This document shows positions 54,828 to 64,000 of a stretch of DNA of 64,000 nt, one piece after another; the stretch's first letter is position 1; the number at the start of each line of letters is the position of its first letter. The position numbers and the translations under genes were made by a program. The notes beneath the pieces were generated by a model, which worked only from the letters and a program-made list of their open reading frames with translations, was not told where the DNA came from and made no database searches. Location of the stretch: positions 50,695,501 through 50,759,500 of the forward strand of contig NC_068558.1 in NCBI RefSeq assembly GCF_022201045.2, given 5' to 3'. This DNA comes from Citrus sinensis. Its lineage: Eukaryota > Streptophyta > Magnoliopsida > Sapindales > Rutaceae.

Positions 54828-56488
54828 TAGGGGTGTTCGCAGATCGAATTTTACGAATTGAACATCAATCCATATTTAATTCATGATTTTACGGATTATA
54901 AATTTTTAATTCAATTTAATCCACGGATTGGTAAATTCAATCCAAATCCAATTCATACGTTTGCGGATCGGATGAAGATTTAACTCAATCCACCATTTTA
55001 TTGATTGGTCCGTGGATTAAAAATTTTTAATTATGTTCATTCTACAAACGAATTAAATAAAAAAAATCTAATATAAAAATAATTTTACAACCGATCAAAT
55101 TCAAAATTGAATAAGATTTAAATAAATTAATTATTTCAATAAAGTTAGAATAATACATTCAAAGTTTCAAAATAACTCAGTGAAAAAATCTCATTTGTTT
55201 AAATCAATACATGAAAATTATAAAAATTAACTAAAATTAATTGTTTAGAAAGCTATATTTGTTTATTTAATTGTTCAATTATTTAATTATGTTTATCATA
55301 TATTATTATCAGATAAGATATACATAGTGTTAATGTAACTATGTTTTAACTTATTATTTATTAGTAAGTAGTAATGCCACATTTACAATTTTTTTAATTA
55401 AATGAATTTTTTTTTTTGCAGATTCGCATATTTTTGCGGATTTACAAAAGCAAATTCATATCCAATCAACCAATTGCGGATTTTTTAATTTTCAATCCAA
55501 TCTAATCCCCCAATCCACAGATCAAATTTTTGTGGAGATCGGTAGGGGTGGGCATCAGATTAGATTCAGATATATCTGATCTGATCCGAACTTATTTGGA
55601 TCAGATTCGGATTTAGCCAATAATCCGATCAGATATAATTTGTGTCATCCGATCGGATTTGATTCGGATCGGATCGAATTCAGATCGATCCGAACAATCC
55701 GATCGGATTACACTTATTAAAAAAATAAATTAAATAATTAAATATAAAAGCAGAATCCGATATTTCTACTCATCTTTATCATCAATGTTTCTTCAAATCA
55801 TCAACAATTTCAAGATCTAACATCTCTCAATAACAGCAGCAACAATGGTTGTCTGCTTCAACAGCAACCATCATCGTCAAGCCTCATCTTCCTCACCCTC
55901 TCCCTTAGCCTCTTTCCCTCCCTCATATGCTTTTCTCTCATTCTCCTCCACGTCCTCTCCATCCTCATCCGTTGTCACCTCCTTCTCAATCACTATATCT
56001 CCTCCAACAAGCACTACACCACTGACATGGTCGCCACTGTCCTCACCAACATCTTCCAAAGCTCCGTCTCTGTCACGGTGCTTTCCTAATGGCACTATCA
56101 TTCTCAAACTTACTTGTATTCTCTTTGATTTGATCTTTTTCTTGGAATGGGTTGTGGTTGCACTTTCTTGTTGATGTGCCATGCTTTTGTTGATGTAAGT
56201 AACGATGGAGCCGCCAGCGCCGATAGGTTTCAGAATGAGGATCTGAAAGCATCATCCAAACTAGTTAAACTCACCCAAATCCAAACTCAATCGGAACTGA
56301 TCCAAATCCGAATTTATTCAAAATTTCATCTGATCCGAACTATTTCAGATCGGATTGGATTGGATTTGATATTCGGATTGGAATCAGATTGATTTTTTTC
56401 CAATCCGAATTATCCAAAATCCGATTGGATTCATTCGAATCCAAAATTGCCCACCCCTAGAGATCGGATTAGATTCTAAACACCCCTA
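54828..56488. mobile_element. Outer hAT-like element (interrupted)
   Basis: The left end TAGGGGTGTTCGCAGATCG and the reverse complement of the right end TAGGGGTGTTTAGAATC form inverted termini. Subterminal repeats of AATCCA/GGATT type are dense. Without the inner insertion it is about 740 bp, with no ORF. The left flank is a T run, so its own duplication cannot be judged; the right flank is TTCCTTTT. Confidence 0.7.
55543..56459. mobile_element. Inner hAT-like element, inserted in the outer one, with perfect 8-bp TSD
   Basis: Termini are TAGGGGTGGGCATCAGATT and GCCCACCCCTA. GAGATCGG flanks it exactly at 55535-55542 and 56460-56467; an 8-bp duplication is the hAT signature. Subterminal DNA is packed with GATCCGA/TCGGAT repeats. 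The 917-bp element has no transposase. Its interior (55845-56240) is markedly GC-richer and codon-like (see findings). Confidence 0.9.
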
Positions 56489-58370
56489 TTCCTTTTAATG
56501 GGAATAAAACAGCCTATGGGATCCAATGGAATCGTGATTGGTACTCAATTATGATACGCTTGCTACAAGTACCTAAATATACGCGGCTTAAATATTTACA
56601 TCATTTGTTAACTTTAAATGACACCTTTCTAAAATCTTTATAACACCCTCCTTTTCAATTTCTAAATTATCCTTACTTGACTTTCTAAAATACAAACTAA
56701 TATATTAAAATTAACCATTTTCCCATCAAAATCTACTTAGCAAAAAGTATTTCTATGAATAGTTATATAAAAACATATAAATCGTAAAATTTTTAATTAT
56801 TTTCTTCTTATTATATTATTTATATCTCCATAACTAAAAGGTTTTATAACTTTCTTCAATAAATTATTTTTACTTAAAAATTAAAATATATAAATATAAC
56901 TAATAAAATAGTTGGTTTACAAATTTTGTTGAAATAATATTTTATTCAAGTATTTAACTACTTTTCATTGAAAAAAATTAAATTAATTTATATTCATTTA
57001 TTTAGGTAATTTTAATATAAACAAATGGGTTTTATGGGATATTTGAGAGGTGTAGTTTAACACACCTATTTAGCATTTTAGCCAAATAAGAAGACACAAA
57101 TGATTTATTAATTTTGAGCCACCAAGCTGCACATATTCCATGAAGCATTTAGTTTGATAGTATGATTTAATATTATACTATGATTTTGTGTATGTACATT
57201 ATATGATTAATTGAGTCATGAGATTATTTTTTATCCTTCTTGTTAGGTGCTCTAGGAATATGTGTTGAGAGTTCGATTGCTTTGTCCGTGCGATAATGTT
57301 AATTCCGCCGAGTTTTCACCTAGGTAGTATTTGGTGCAATTTGTCATGTATGTTATGCTTGTATGATTTCATGTTTGTTCATATATTTTGATTAGTGTAG
57401 AGTTATGTTATATGATCATGCATAAGCATTACTTTACTATATATATATAAATTATATTTACTCACTGAGCTGCAAGCTCACTATTTTATTATTAACCAAT
57501 TTCTTCCAAATTTCCCTAGGGTTTCGTGTAGCTCAATTTATGATAATTTGATGTTAAGCCACAACACGCATTACTAAATGTTTATGTTTGTATCATTGTA
57601 TGTATATATTTGAAATGTATGTATGTACAGTAAGATATGAAGTATGTTTTCGAATGAGGTATGGAGCCTCTTTATATGTCGTAGTAGATATATATATATA
57701 TATATACATATATCATGGATTAGATTATATTATGAGTTCTAGATATAAGCATAAGACAGGTAATACAGTGACTATCTCATGATTCACTGCAAATCCAACA
57801 GACATTTCAAAATAGGCCGTGTCATGTAGGAATGCCTAATATTTTTAAATACATGTCCATTTAAGTCCACTAAATTGAGACTATAATTAGTCCCAGTCAC
57901 TGACCCAATTTTGAAGAAATAAAAAAAGGAAAATGGTGATGTCGTCATCCAATTCAAACGAAAATACGTACATAAGTGCCTGTGTGTGGTCTAGGATTCT
58001 AAAATTTTTTAAAGTTTAGAAAAGTTATTAAACCACGTGAATATATATATATATATATATTATTCCTAGATTGGAATGTCACCCTATATATATAACATAT
58101 ATTCAAATATAATATAATATAATATAATGTACAATATATAATATTGCATTTGCACGAACCACAAACATGAACCCATGTTACAAATAAGTATAAGATAGTA
58201 GATAGATGGCCGAAAAAACATTTAACTAACCACATTACATGATGTCCCATATACGACAAGTATGTAGAGTATCTTGGCAAAATATTACAAACCCCAGTTA
58301 GTACAAAAGCCATTAGAAAAAATTATATAATCATCACGTATGCTTAATTACATATATCTCAATGCTCTAC
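56489..58370. other. Intergenic 3' of AGL6
   Basis: AT-rich with (TA)n tracts near 57690 and 58041. The stretch 57120-57540 contains CACTGAGCTGCAAGCTCAC, reminiscent of decayed LTR-retrotransposon DNA, but no LTR pair was found. Bases 58160-58370 are probably the AGL6 3' UTR. Confidence 0.4.
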
Positions 58371-61300
58371 TCAAAGGACCCATCCTTGGATGAAGTTGGT
58401 CTCACCAACCGTATTCTTTGGCACTGAAGACCCTTCAGATGGAAGATAATTCAGGTACCTGCACTAACACCACAGGCCTTATTAATGTCTATGTATTTTA
58501 TCATCGACCTGGATTAAATTTTTTTTATTTTTTGTATGTACGTACCCAATTTGTAGAGCAGGTTCCGGGTCACAGTTCATGGGACTGTCATGAGAAGGAT
58601 GAACAGAGAAGTTGCTATTTCCAGCACCTGCAGCAGCAGAATTCCACAGGTCTTGAATGGCCTTAAAACTTTGCCCTTCAGTCTCCAGCTGAAAAGCATG
58701 CAGAATATTGAAAGTGAATTCAAGGATTGATACCAATGTTATTAATTAATTGCCATGATCAGATCGTATTATATTAGTTATTTCTGTGAAAAGCGCAACC
58801 TTAATCCTGAGCTGCTTGTTGATATCTCCAAGCTGACGCTCCTGCCAATCAAAAGTCCAGAAATCACGCACGCCCAGTAAGAATTTTTACCAACTAAACT
58901 AATTAACTGACGCCCACAATATATAAATTTTCTTACCTTTTTGCGGAGGTCTTCCACCTGCTCTATCATAATCTGTGTCTGCGCACAGAACAAAAGGAAA
59001 CAGTAATAAACATAAACTTCTGTGATCTCTATAACATGTAACATGCATCAAACGAAATATGAGTTATGTGACTTTTGTTCTATAATACCCGAAATGTAAC
59101 TTCATAATATAGAGCATTCATTAGTATGATATTGATCATATACAGCAGCGAGCTGAGTACACAAAATGATCAGTAATGGATCCTTTCTAGTTAAACAAAT
59201 GCAAGTACCTTCCTTTGCCTGGCCAGTGCTAGGGCTCCTTCAAGCTGTTTCTCAAGATTCTGCAGCTCCTTTACACTCAGCGGTCCAAGATCCTCTCCAA
59301 GCAAATGCCTTTCAAAAACATTTGTAAACCATTTAAGTCTTCATGATGATGGTGGAAACTATATATATATATATATGTTCTTACAAATTAAAGCAAATTA
59401 AACGCAACTAATTAATAGTTGTAGTTAATTTAAATAATGATAAGATCAGAATTGGAATATGACCTTTGAGTGCGTTGAAGAGACTCATATTTTGCTTTCA
59501 ACTTTGTTGCCTCCTGGTACCAGCTCTGGATTGTTGTTATAATAATCAAAGACAAGCTAGGTAACATATACAGTAAGAAAAAGAAAGCATCACACAAAGA
59601 AAGAAATGTAGAGCATGTCTATCAGGCACACATAAACCTGTGTTTCACGTTCGATGCTGTTGTCTTGAGGATTGAAGCAGCAACGTTGGTATCGCTCAAG
59701 GGTTTTGTTTATGCTGCAAAGAGAAATTAATTACTCATTATCGATCTCTGTTTGAGAATGTGCATAGGTTTAATTTCAGTTAAGCAAATATGCAAGATTA
59801 ATGAGCTAGCTTTATTAAGCAACAAGCATAAACAAGGCAATATGCACAAACACAAAAGTACGAGAAAGATTTGATCCATTGACTTCTTGCATCCAGTGCA
59901 AGGGCCAAATTGATTATACTGTCCCATAAGGAAAACTATAATTACTAATTTGATCATTTGATAAACTACTAACATAAGATGCAACTTGTCAACCGTTATA
60001 AGAGAATGCAATAAACCATGCATGCAAGAGTAGCAAAACTAATCCCCATTAATCATTAACAAATTATATGTGTTAAAGGGGACCTTTGACTACTTCGCTA
60101 ATTAAAAAAAATCTAAAATTAAGTTTGACTCTTGTCACTCAAGTACACAGATTAATTATTTTTAACTGGTGGTTTTTCTTTCTGCAGGAAACTTTTTATG
60201 AATAATGTGTAGGTAAAATAAATATTTTAGATAGCTGTACTATGAAAAAATTCAAAAAAAAGAAAAAAGAAAAAGGAAAAGGAAAAAAATATAGAATGAC
60301 TGACAGATATCATTTCCAGCTTAATTTTCTCTCGTCTTAATTCTCATATCAAAACTACCCTCAACTTGAGAGAAATTCATTCAACTCCTAAAAGCAAGAA
60401 TCTCTTCATTATATATCCATATCCTCAAAATCCAAAATGCACAAACCTTGAATATACTTTCAAGAAGAAACATGTATAAAACATTTTTAGATAATAAATC
60501 AAACAGGAGATAAATCAATTACTGTATTTTGAAAACTCAAAATTATTATATGATGATTAGATGCTACAGCAGCAAAATTGTGAAATACTCTCGACAATTG
60601 TGATTCTTATACATGGTGTAAGAAAATATTGCATTTTATTTGACAGTATTAAACTTAGAGAATTTTACTACAAGTACCAGTATCATATTTTCTCCGAAAA
60701 TTAAAAAAAAACATTCTTCATGTGAAATGATGAAGATATTCTTCTAGCAAAAGATGAAACATTCTTTCAGTCTATAAAACAATCAAGCGCGCGCGCGCGC
60801 GCGCGCACACACACACACACATGAACAGAACATATATATGTATATATATAGAAAGAAGCTTGATTCTTAATTAAACAAAATGAATACATACACATTTAAC
60901 TCAAAATAAATTAATCTTCACTGGTATTGAGAGAGCGAAAGAACTCTTCCTTTTTTTTTTTTTGAACCAAAATGGCAAAACGAAAACTTTCTGAGAGTTG
61001 TGTTAAGTTAATCAGTTCATATAGCACAATAAATAACCCATGTTCACTCCAAATGTTGCATACAATATAAAGCTGGACTGAGATATTATCAGGCAACTCA
61101 ACATCATCTACATTTTATTCTCTGTGTGTGTGTGTGTGTATTCATTTAAAAATTTATTTTCCCCCAAATTAATGTATGAAACTGTAGCCAAAAGTTTTTA
61201 TCTTTTAGAAAAAATGTATATTTAAAACAAGCAAGCAACCATTTTGATATATGAAAGATATTTTCAGGTGAGCGAGAGAGAGGAAAGAAGCAAACCAGTG

Positions 61301-62403
61301 ATGAAACCAAGAGATCTAGAACAGAAAGATTCAGGACATCCATGATTCAGGAGATAAAGGGAAGGAGAGGAGAAAGAGCAAAACTTGAAAACGTGAGTGT
61401 GCATCTTTGCTTCTGAAAGACAAAGGTAAGGGATTACAGTATTCCAAAAGAAAACGCCCTAACGATCCAAAAGACAATTAATTTTCTTATTATATATATG
61501 TGGGCATGCTTGATTTGCCACCCACCAATGATACCAAGATTTAAACTATTATATTATGAGAGAAAGGAACATTGAAAGAACCAGAAGATCAAAGAATGAA
61601 AAGACAAGAAGACAAGTAGTAAGACAGTGAACTTTTCTGGGGGCAGAGGTTGATGATCTGAGAGTAAGCTACAGTAACACTGCAAGCTTTTTTTTTTTTG
61701 ACAGAGGGACGGGAAAAAAAAAAAAGAAAAGAAAAGAGGAAAAGATAAAGTAGCCAGCCAAAAACCCTAGATCTTGCACAGAGGTCCAAGCGGAGGCATT
61801 TGATAATTAATAAGAAAAAGAATAATAATAATAAAACATAGATGTATAGTCAGTGATGGAATCTCTCTCTTCTCTGCACAAAAGCTAACTAATTAAGTTC
61901 AATCATATTGTTTTCTTGTACCTTATAATTATCTGAGACTAGCTAAGAATTCAGATGAAAGAGAGGAGACAAGAGAGAGAGAAAGAAAGAAAGGGCTTTT
62001 GCAAAAGACTATGAAACGTGTCGATCTATCATGGGAATATATCATGAACTGGATAAAGCATCTAGCTCTTGCTCTTCTCTGTAGAAACTCCAAATATATC
62101 ATGTATGTAGTGTAAACAAAAAGAGACGAGAGCTTTGCAAGCAAAATAAAATAAACAAATAAATATCAAAGGAGGAGCCAACATGAAATTAAATTAATGG
62201 ATATATGTAAAATATATATACCCAGCACTACCAAACTCATAGAGCTTGCCACGGCTAGAGAAGATGATAAGAGCAACTTCAGCATCACAAAGCACAGAAA
62301 GCTCATAAGCTTTCTTCAGCAAACCATTTCTTCTCTTTGAGAAAGTGACCTGTCTGTTAATCTTGTTCTCTATCCTCTTCAGCTCCACTCTTCCTCTCCC
62401 CAT
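58371..62403 (-). CDS. AGL6: MIKC-type MADS-box transcription factor AGL6
   Basis: Eight exons from the minus strand: 62403-62222, 59713-59638, 59525-59464, 59308-59209, 58978-58937, 58841-58800, 58688-58546, 58458-58371. They encode 244 residues. [20 protein letters not shown] begins the MADS domain. [18 protein letters not shown] is the AGL6-type I region. The K-box includes [20 protein letters not shown]. The C-terminal motifs are [11 protein letters not shown] (AGL6-I) and [11 protein letters not shown] (AGL6-II). AGL6 proteins act with SEP-type factors in floral organ identity and meristem control. Intron 1 is 2.5 kb and contains a (GC)n(AC)n tract near 60790. The gene points toward SOC1 with the fructokinase pseudogene and nested transposons in between, so the two are tail to tail. 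Confidence 0.97.
60788..60824. repeat. (GC)n(AC)n microsatellite in AGL6 intron 1
   Basis: About ten GC units pass directly into about nine AC units. Alternating purine-pyrimidine DNA of this kind can adopt Z-form. Probably polymorphic. Confidence 0.9.
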
Positions 62404-62577
62404 AATTTTTCAGTACACTCACTTTTCTTTTTATTATTATTTGCTTTGCTTTGCACCTAGCTGGATAATATAAGTTATATATAAGTGTATATTATTATTG
62501 TTATCATCAACTGATAATATATATTGGTGTTTTGAGTTTGAATGTGTTTAGTTTTGGGGATACATATATATATATAT

Positions 62578-62614
<37 letters not shown>

Positions 62615-62957
62615 ACAAAAAGGGAGCTGATGATCAACAAGTAGTAGTACTGATTGATGATGGTATATGTAATTCTTTCTTTTGTCTACTGTGTCTGTGA
62701 AAGAAGTGGAAGTTGAGACCTGTGGTTGTACATTATATACATCTTGTTTGATTAATTACTTTTACAATAAAATGGAAACAAGTATGCGGGTGTGTATATT
62801 CGTTATTCTCTTTTACCATTTTATTTATTAATATCTCTCTGGTAATTGTCCAGCTTCCCTGCGCCTTCATTTTTCTTACCTTAAGCATTAACTTACCCTC
62901 CTCACGGAAGCGTGCGTCCACGCTCGCAAATGCAAAAGCATGAGATGAGAAATTCAG
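62404..62957. other. AGL6 promoter and leader
   Basis: Upstream of the AGL6 ATG. Contains (TA)n at about 62564, (GATA)n and a (GA)n tract at about 62585-62612 that is a candidate GAGA-type site on either strand. No further motif is certain. Confidence 0.4.
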
Positions 62958-63579
62958 ATTTTTTCTTTTAAATATTGTTATACAGGACGGTTACTGATAT
63001 TACATAAGATATTACAATTAATATTTACAAAAAGATTATACTACTGCGTCCACTCTACTCACATTTCTTGAGGGATAGATTGGCTCCACTCAATTTACTA
63101 ATAGTGAGAGGATAGACAGGTTATACTATTACGTCCACTCTACTCACATATCTTGAGTGATAGACTGGCTCCACTCAATTTATTGATCATGAGGGATGAC
63201 TTACATTTCGTAAGGGATAGACTTACTCCATTCAATTTACTGATCGTGAGGGGATAAACAGATTATACTACTGCATCCACTCTACTCACATATCGTGATG
63301 GATAGACTAACTCCACTCAATTTACTGATCACGAGGGATAGACTGGCTCCACACAATTTACTGATATTACATAAGATATTACAATTAATATTTACAAACA
63401 GATTATACAACTGTGTCCACTCTACTCACATTTTGTGAGTGATAGACTGACTCCACTCAATTATTTGATAATTGAGGAATGAATGAAATTAACCCGCATA
63501 ATATTTTTATGGAAACTCGAACCCTTACACTCAACATTGTAAGTGTAAGAATTCTTCCACTGAACTAAAAGCCCCTTGC
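62958..63579 (-). mobile_element. Expanded SINE (family C, copy 2) upstream of AGL6
   Basis: The minus-strand head (TTTAGTTCAGTGGAAGAATTC, then GGGTTCGAGTTTCC) and the far end match the SINE at 40870-41178. Between them the body module starting TTATAC...CCACTCTACTCACAT is present four times, at about 63036, 63121, 63263 and 63403. The element is therefore twice the normal length. No clear flanking duplication was found. Confidence 0.75.
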
Positions 63580-64000
63580 TATTTAGAATTATTTTTCAAG
63601 AAAGTAAAAAAAGCACGGAGTGCATCAATATGATATCAGGAAATGCAAATCTTGAATTTGATAATGTATAAAATGATGTAGAGTTACATTTTGATCGTCG
63701 AAGAGACCGTACGATTTTGTCGGATTTGCGTTGTACTGGATGGATGGAGCTCTTGCTGTTGGTGGGCACTCTATATGGGGTCCTCCTATCCTATTGCGCT
63801 GCGCAGATCTAATATTAATGGTTGCAAATTTGCAATTTCCAATCAACTTTTATGCTTTTATTCTTATTGAACCCATCAGGTCACATGCCGTGACTTGATC
63901 AGTTTAAATAATTCAATGCTCCACATTCCAAGTTTTCTTCTTATGCAAAGTTGTTCAGTTGATGACATTATGGTGTTACTTCTCACTCTCTAATCCCATT
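63580..64000. other. Right edge, no gene seen
   Basis: I see no splice-compatible coding signal, RNA gene or clear repeat here. The 73-codon minus-strand frame at 63625-63846 matches nothing I know. Confidence 0.5.

Noticed and set aside
57120-57540. Possible LTR-retrotransposon remnant
   Set aside because: CACTGAGCTGCAAGCTCAC is suggestive, but I found no paired LTRs, primer-binding site or polyprotein.
63625-63846. 73-codon minus-strand frame at the right edge
   Set aside because: No recognisable domain, no splice support, and the sequence is not otherwise gene-like.

Overview
The window is plant nuclear DNA. Genes are broken by many short, AT-rich GT-AG introns, the intergenic DNA is full of microsatellites, SINEs and small transposons, and every recognisable protein has its closest remembered relatives in eudicots. 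A woody rosid such as Citrus is my best guess, but the sequence alone does not prove it. I rebuilt exon chains by hand from splice sites. All eight spliced genes gave a total exon length divisible by three and the protein length expected for the family.

Layout from left to right. (1) 914-6596 (+): SPX-MFS vacuolar phosphate transporter, with a P1BS-like site, a G-box and a TATA box upstream. (2) 7385-10448 (+): GET3a ATPase, followed by tRNA-Leu(AAG) at 10890-10970. (3) 13143-13992 (-): URM1, head to head with PEX16 at 14758-17176 (+). (4) Two subtilases on the minus strand: an intronless SBT1.1-like gene (18574-20874) and an 11-exon SBT4.14/XSP1-like gene (23661-27364). (5) 29097-31575 (+): mitochondrial CRM-domain splicing factor. 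(6) 34727-40003 (+): LPEAT2 acyltransferase with EF-hands. (7) 45942-51506 (+): SOC1-like MADS-box gene with a near-perfect 3 x 315 bp tandem repeat in its first intron. (8) 51901-53963 (-): decayed fructokinase pseudogene with frameshifts and a GAGD-to-GAGN change. (9) 54828-56488: an hAT-like element with a second one inserted in it, the inner one flanked by a perfect 8-bp duplication. (10) 58371-62403 (-): AGL6 MADS-box gene.

Taken together this is a conserved flowering-plant neighbourhood. From memory, URM1, PEX16, LPEAT2, SOC1 and AGL6 are near-neighbours on Arabidopsis chromosome 2 (At2g456xx), and GET3a and SBT1.1 are adjacent on chromosome 1 (At1g019xx). The window looks like the unfractionated ancestral order. 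SOC1 and AGL6 are MIKC MADS-box regulators of flowering and floral identity. The other genes serve housekeeping roles: phosphate storage, tail-anchored protein insertion, tRNA thiolation, peroxisome biogenesis, organelle splicing and phospholipid remodelling.

The accessory layer is where the unusual structure lies: three SINE families (one copy with a 15-bp target-site duplication, one with an internally multiplied body), a PIF/Harbinger-type MITE with TTA duplications, hAT-like elements, a dispersed AT-rich family with two copies in SOC1 introns, and a perfect 24-bp intronic inverted repeat. I saw no CRISPR, phage, operon or other prokaryotic system, and nothing I would call a wholly new biological system.
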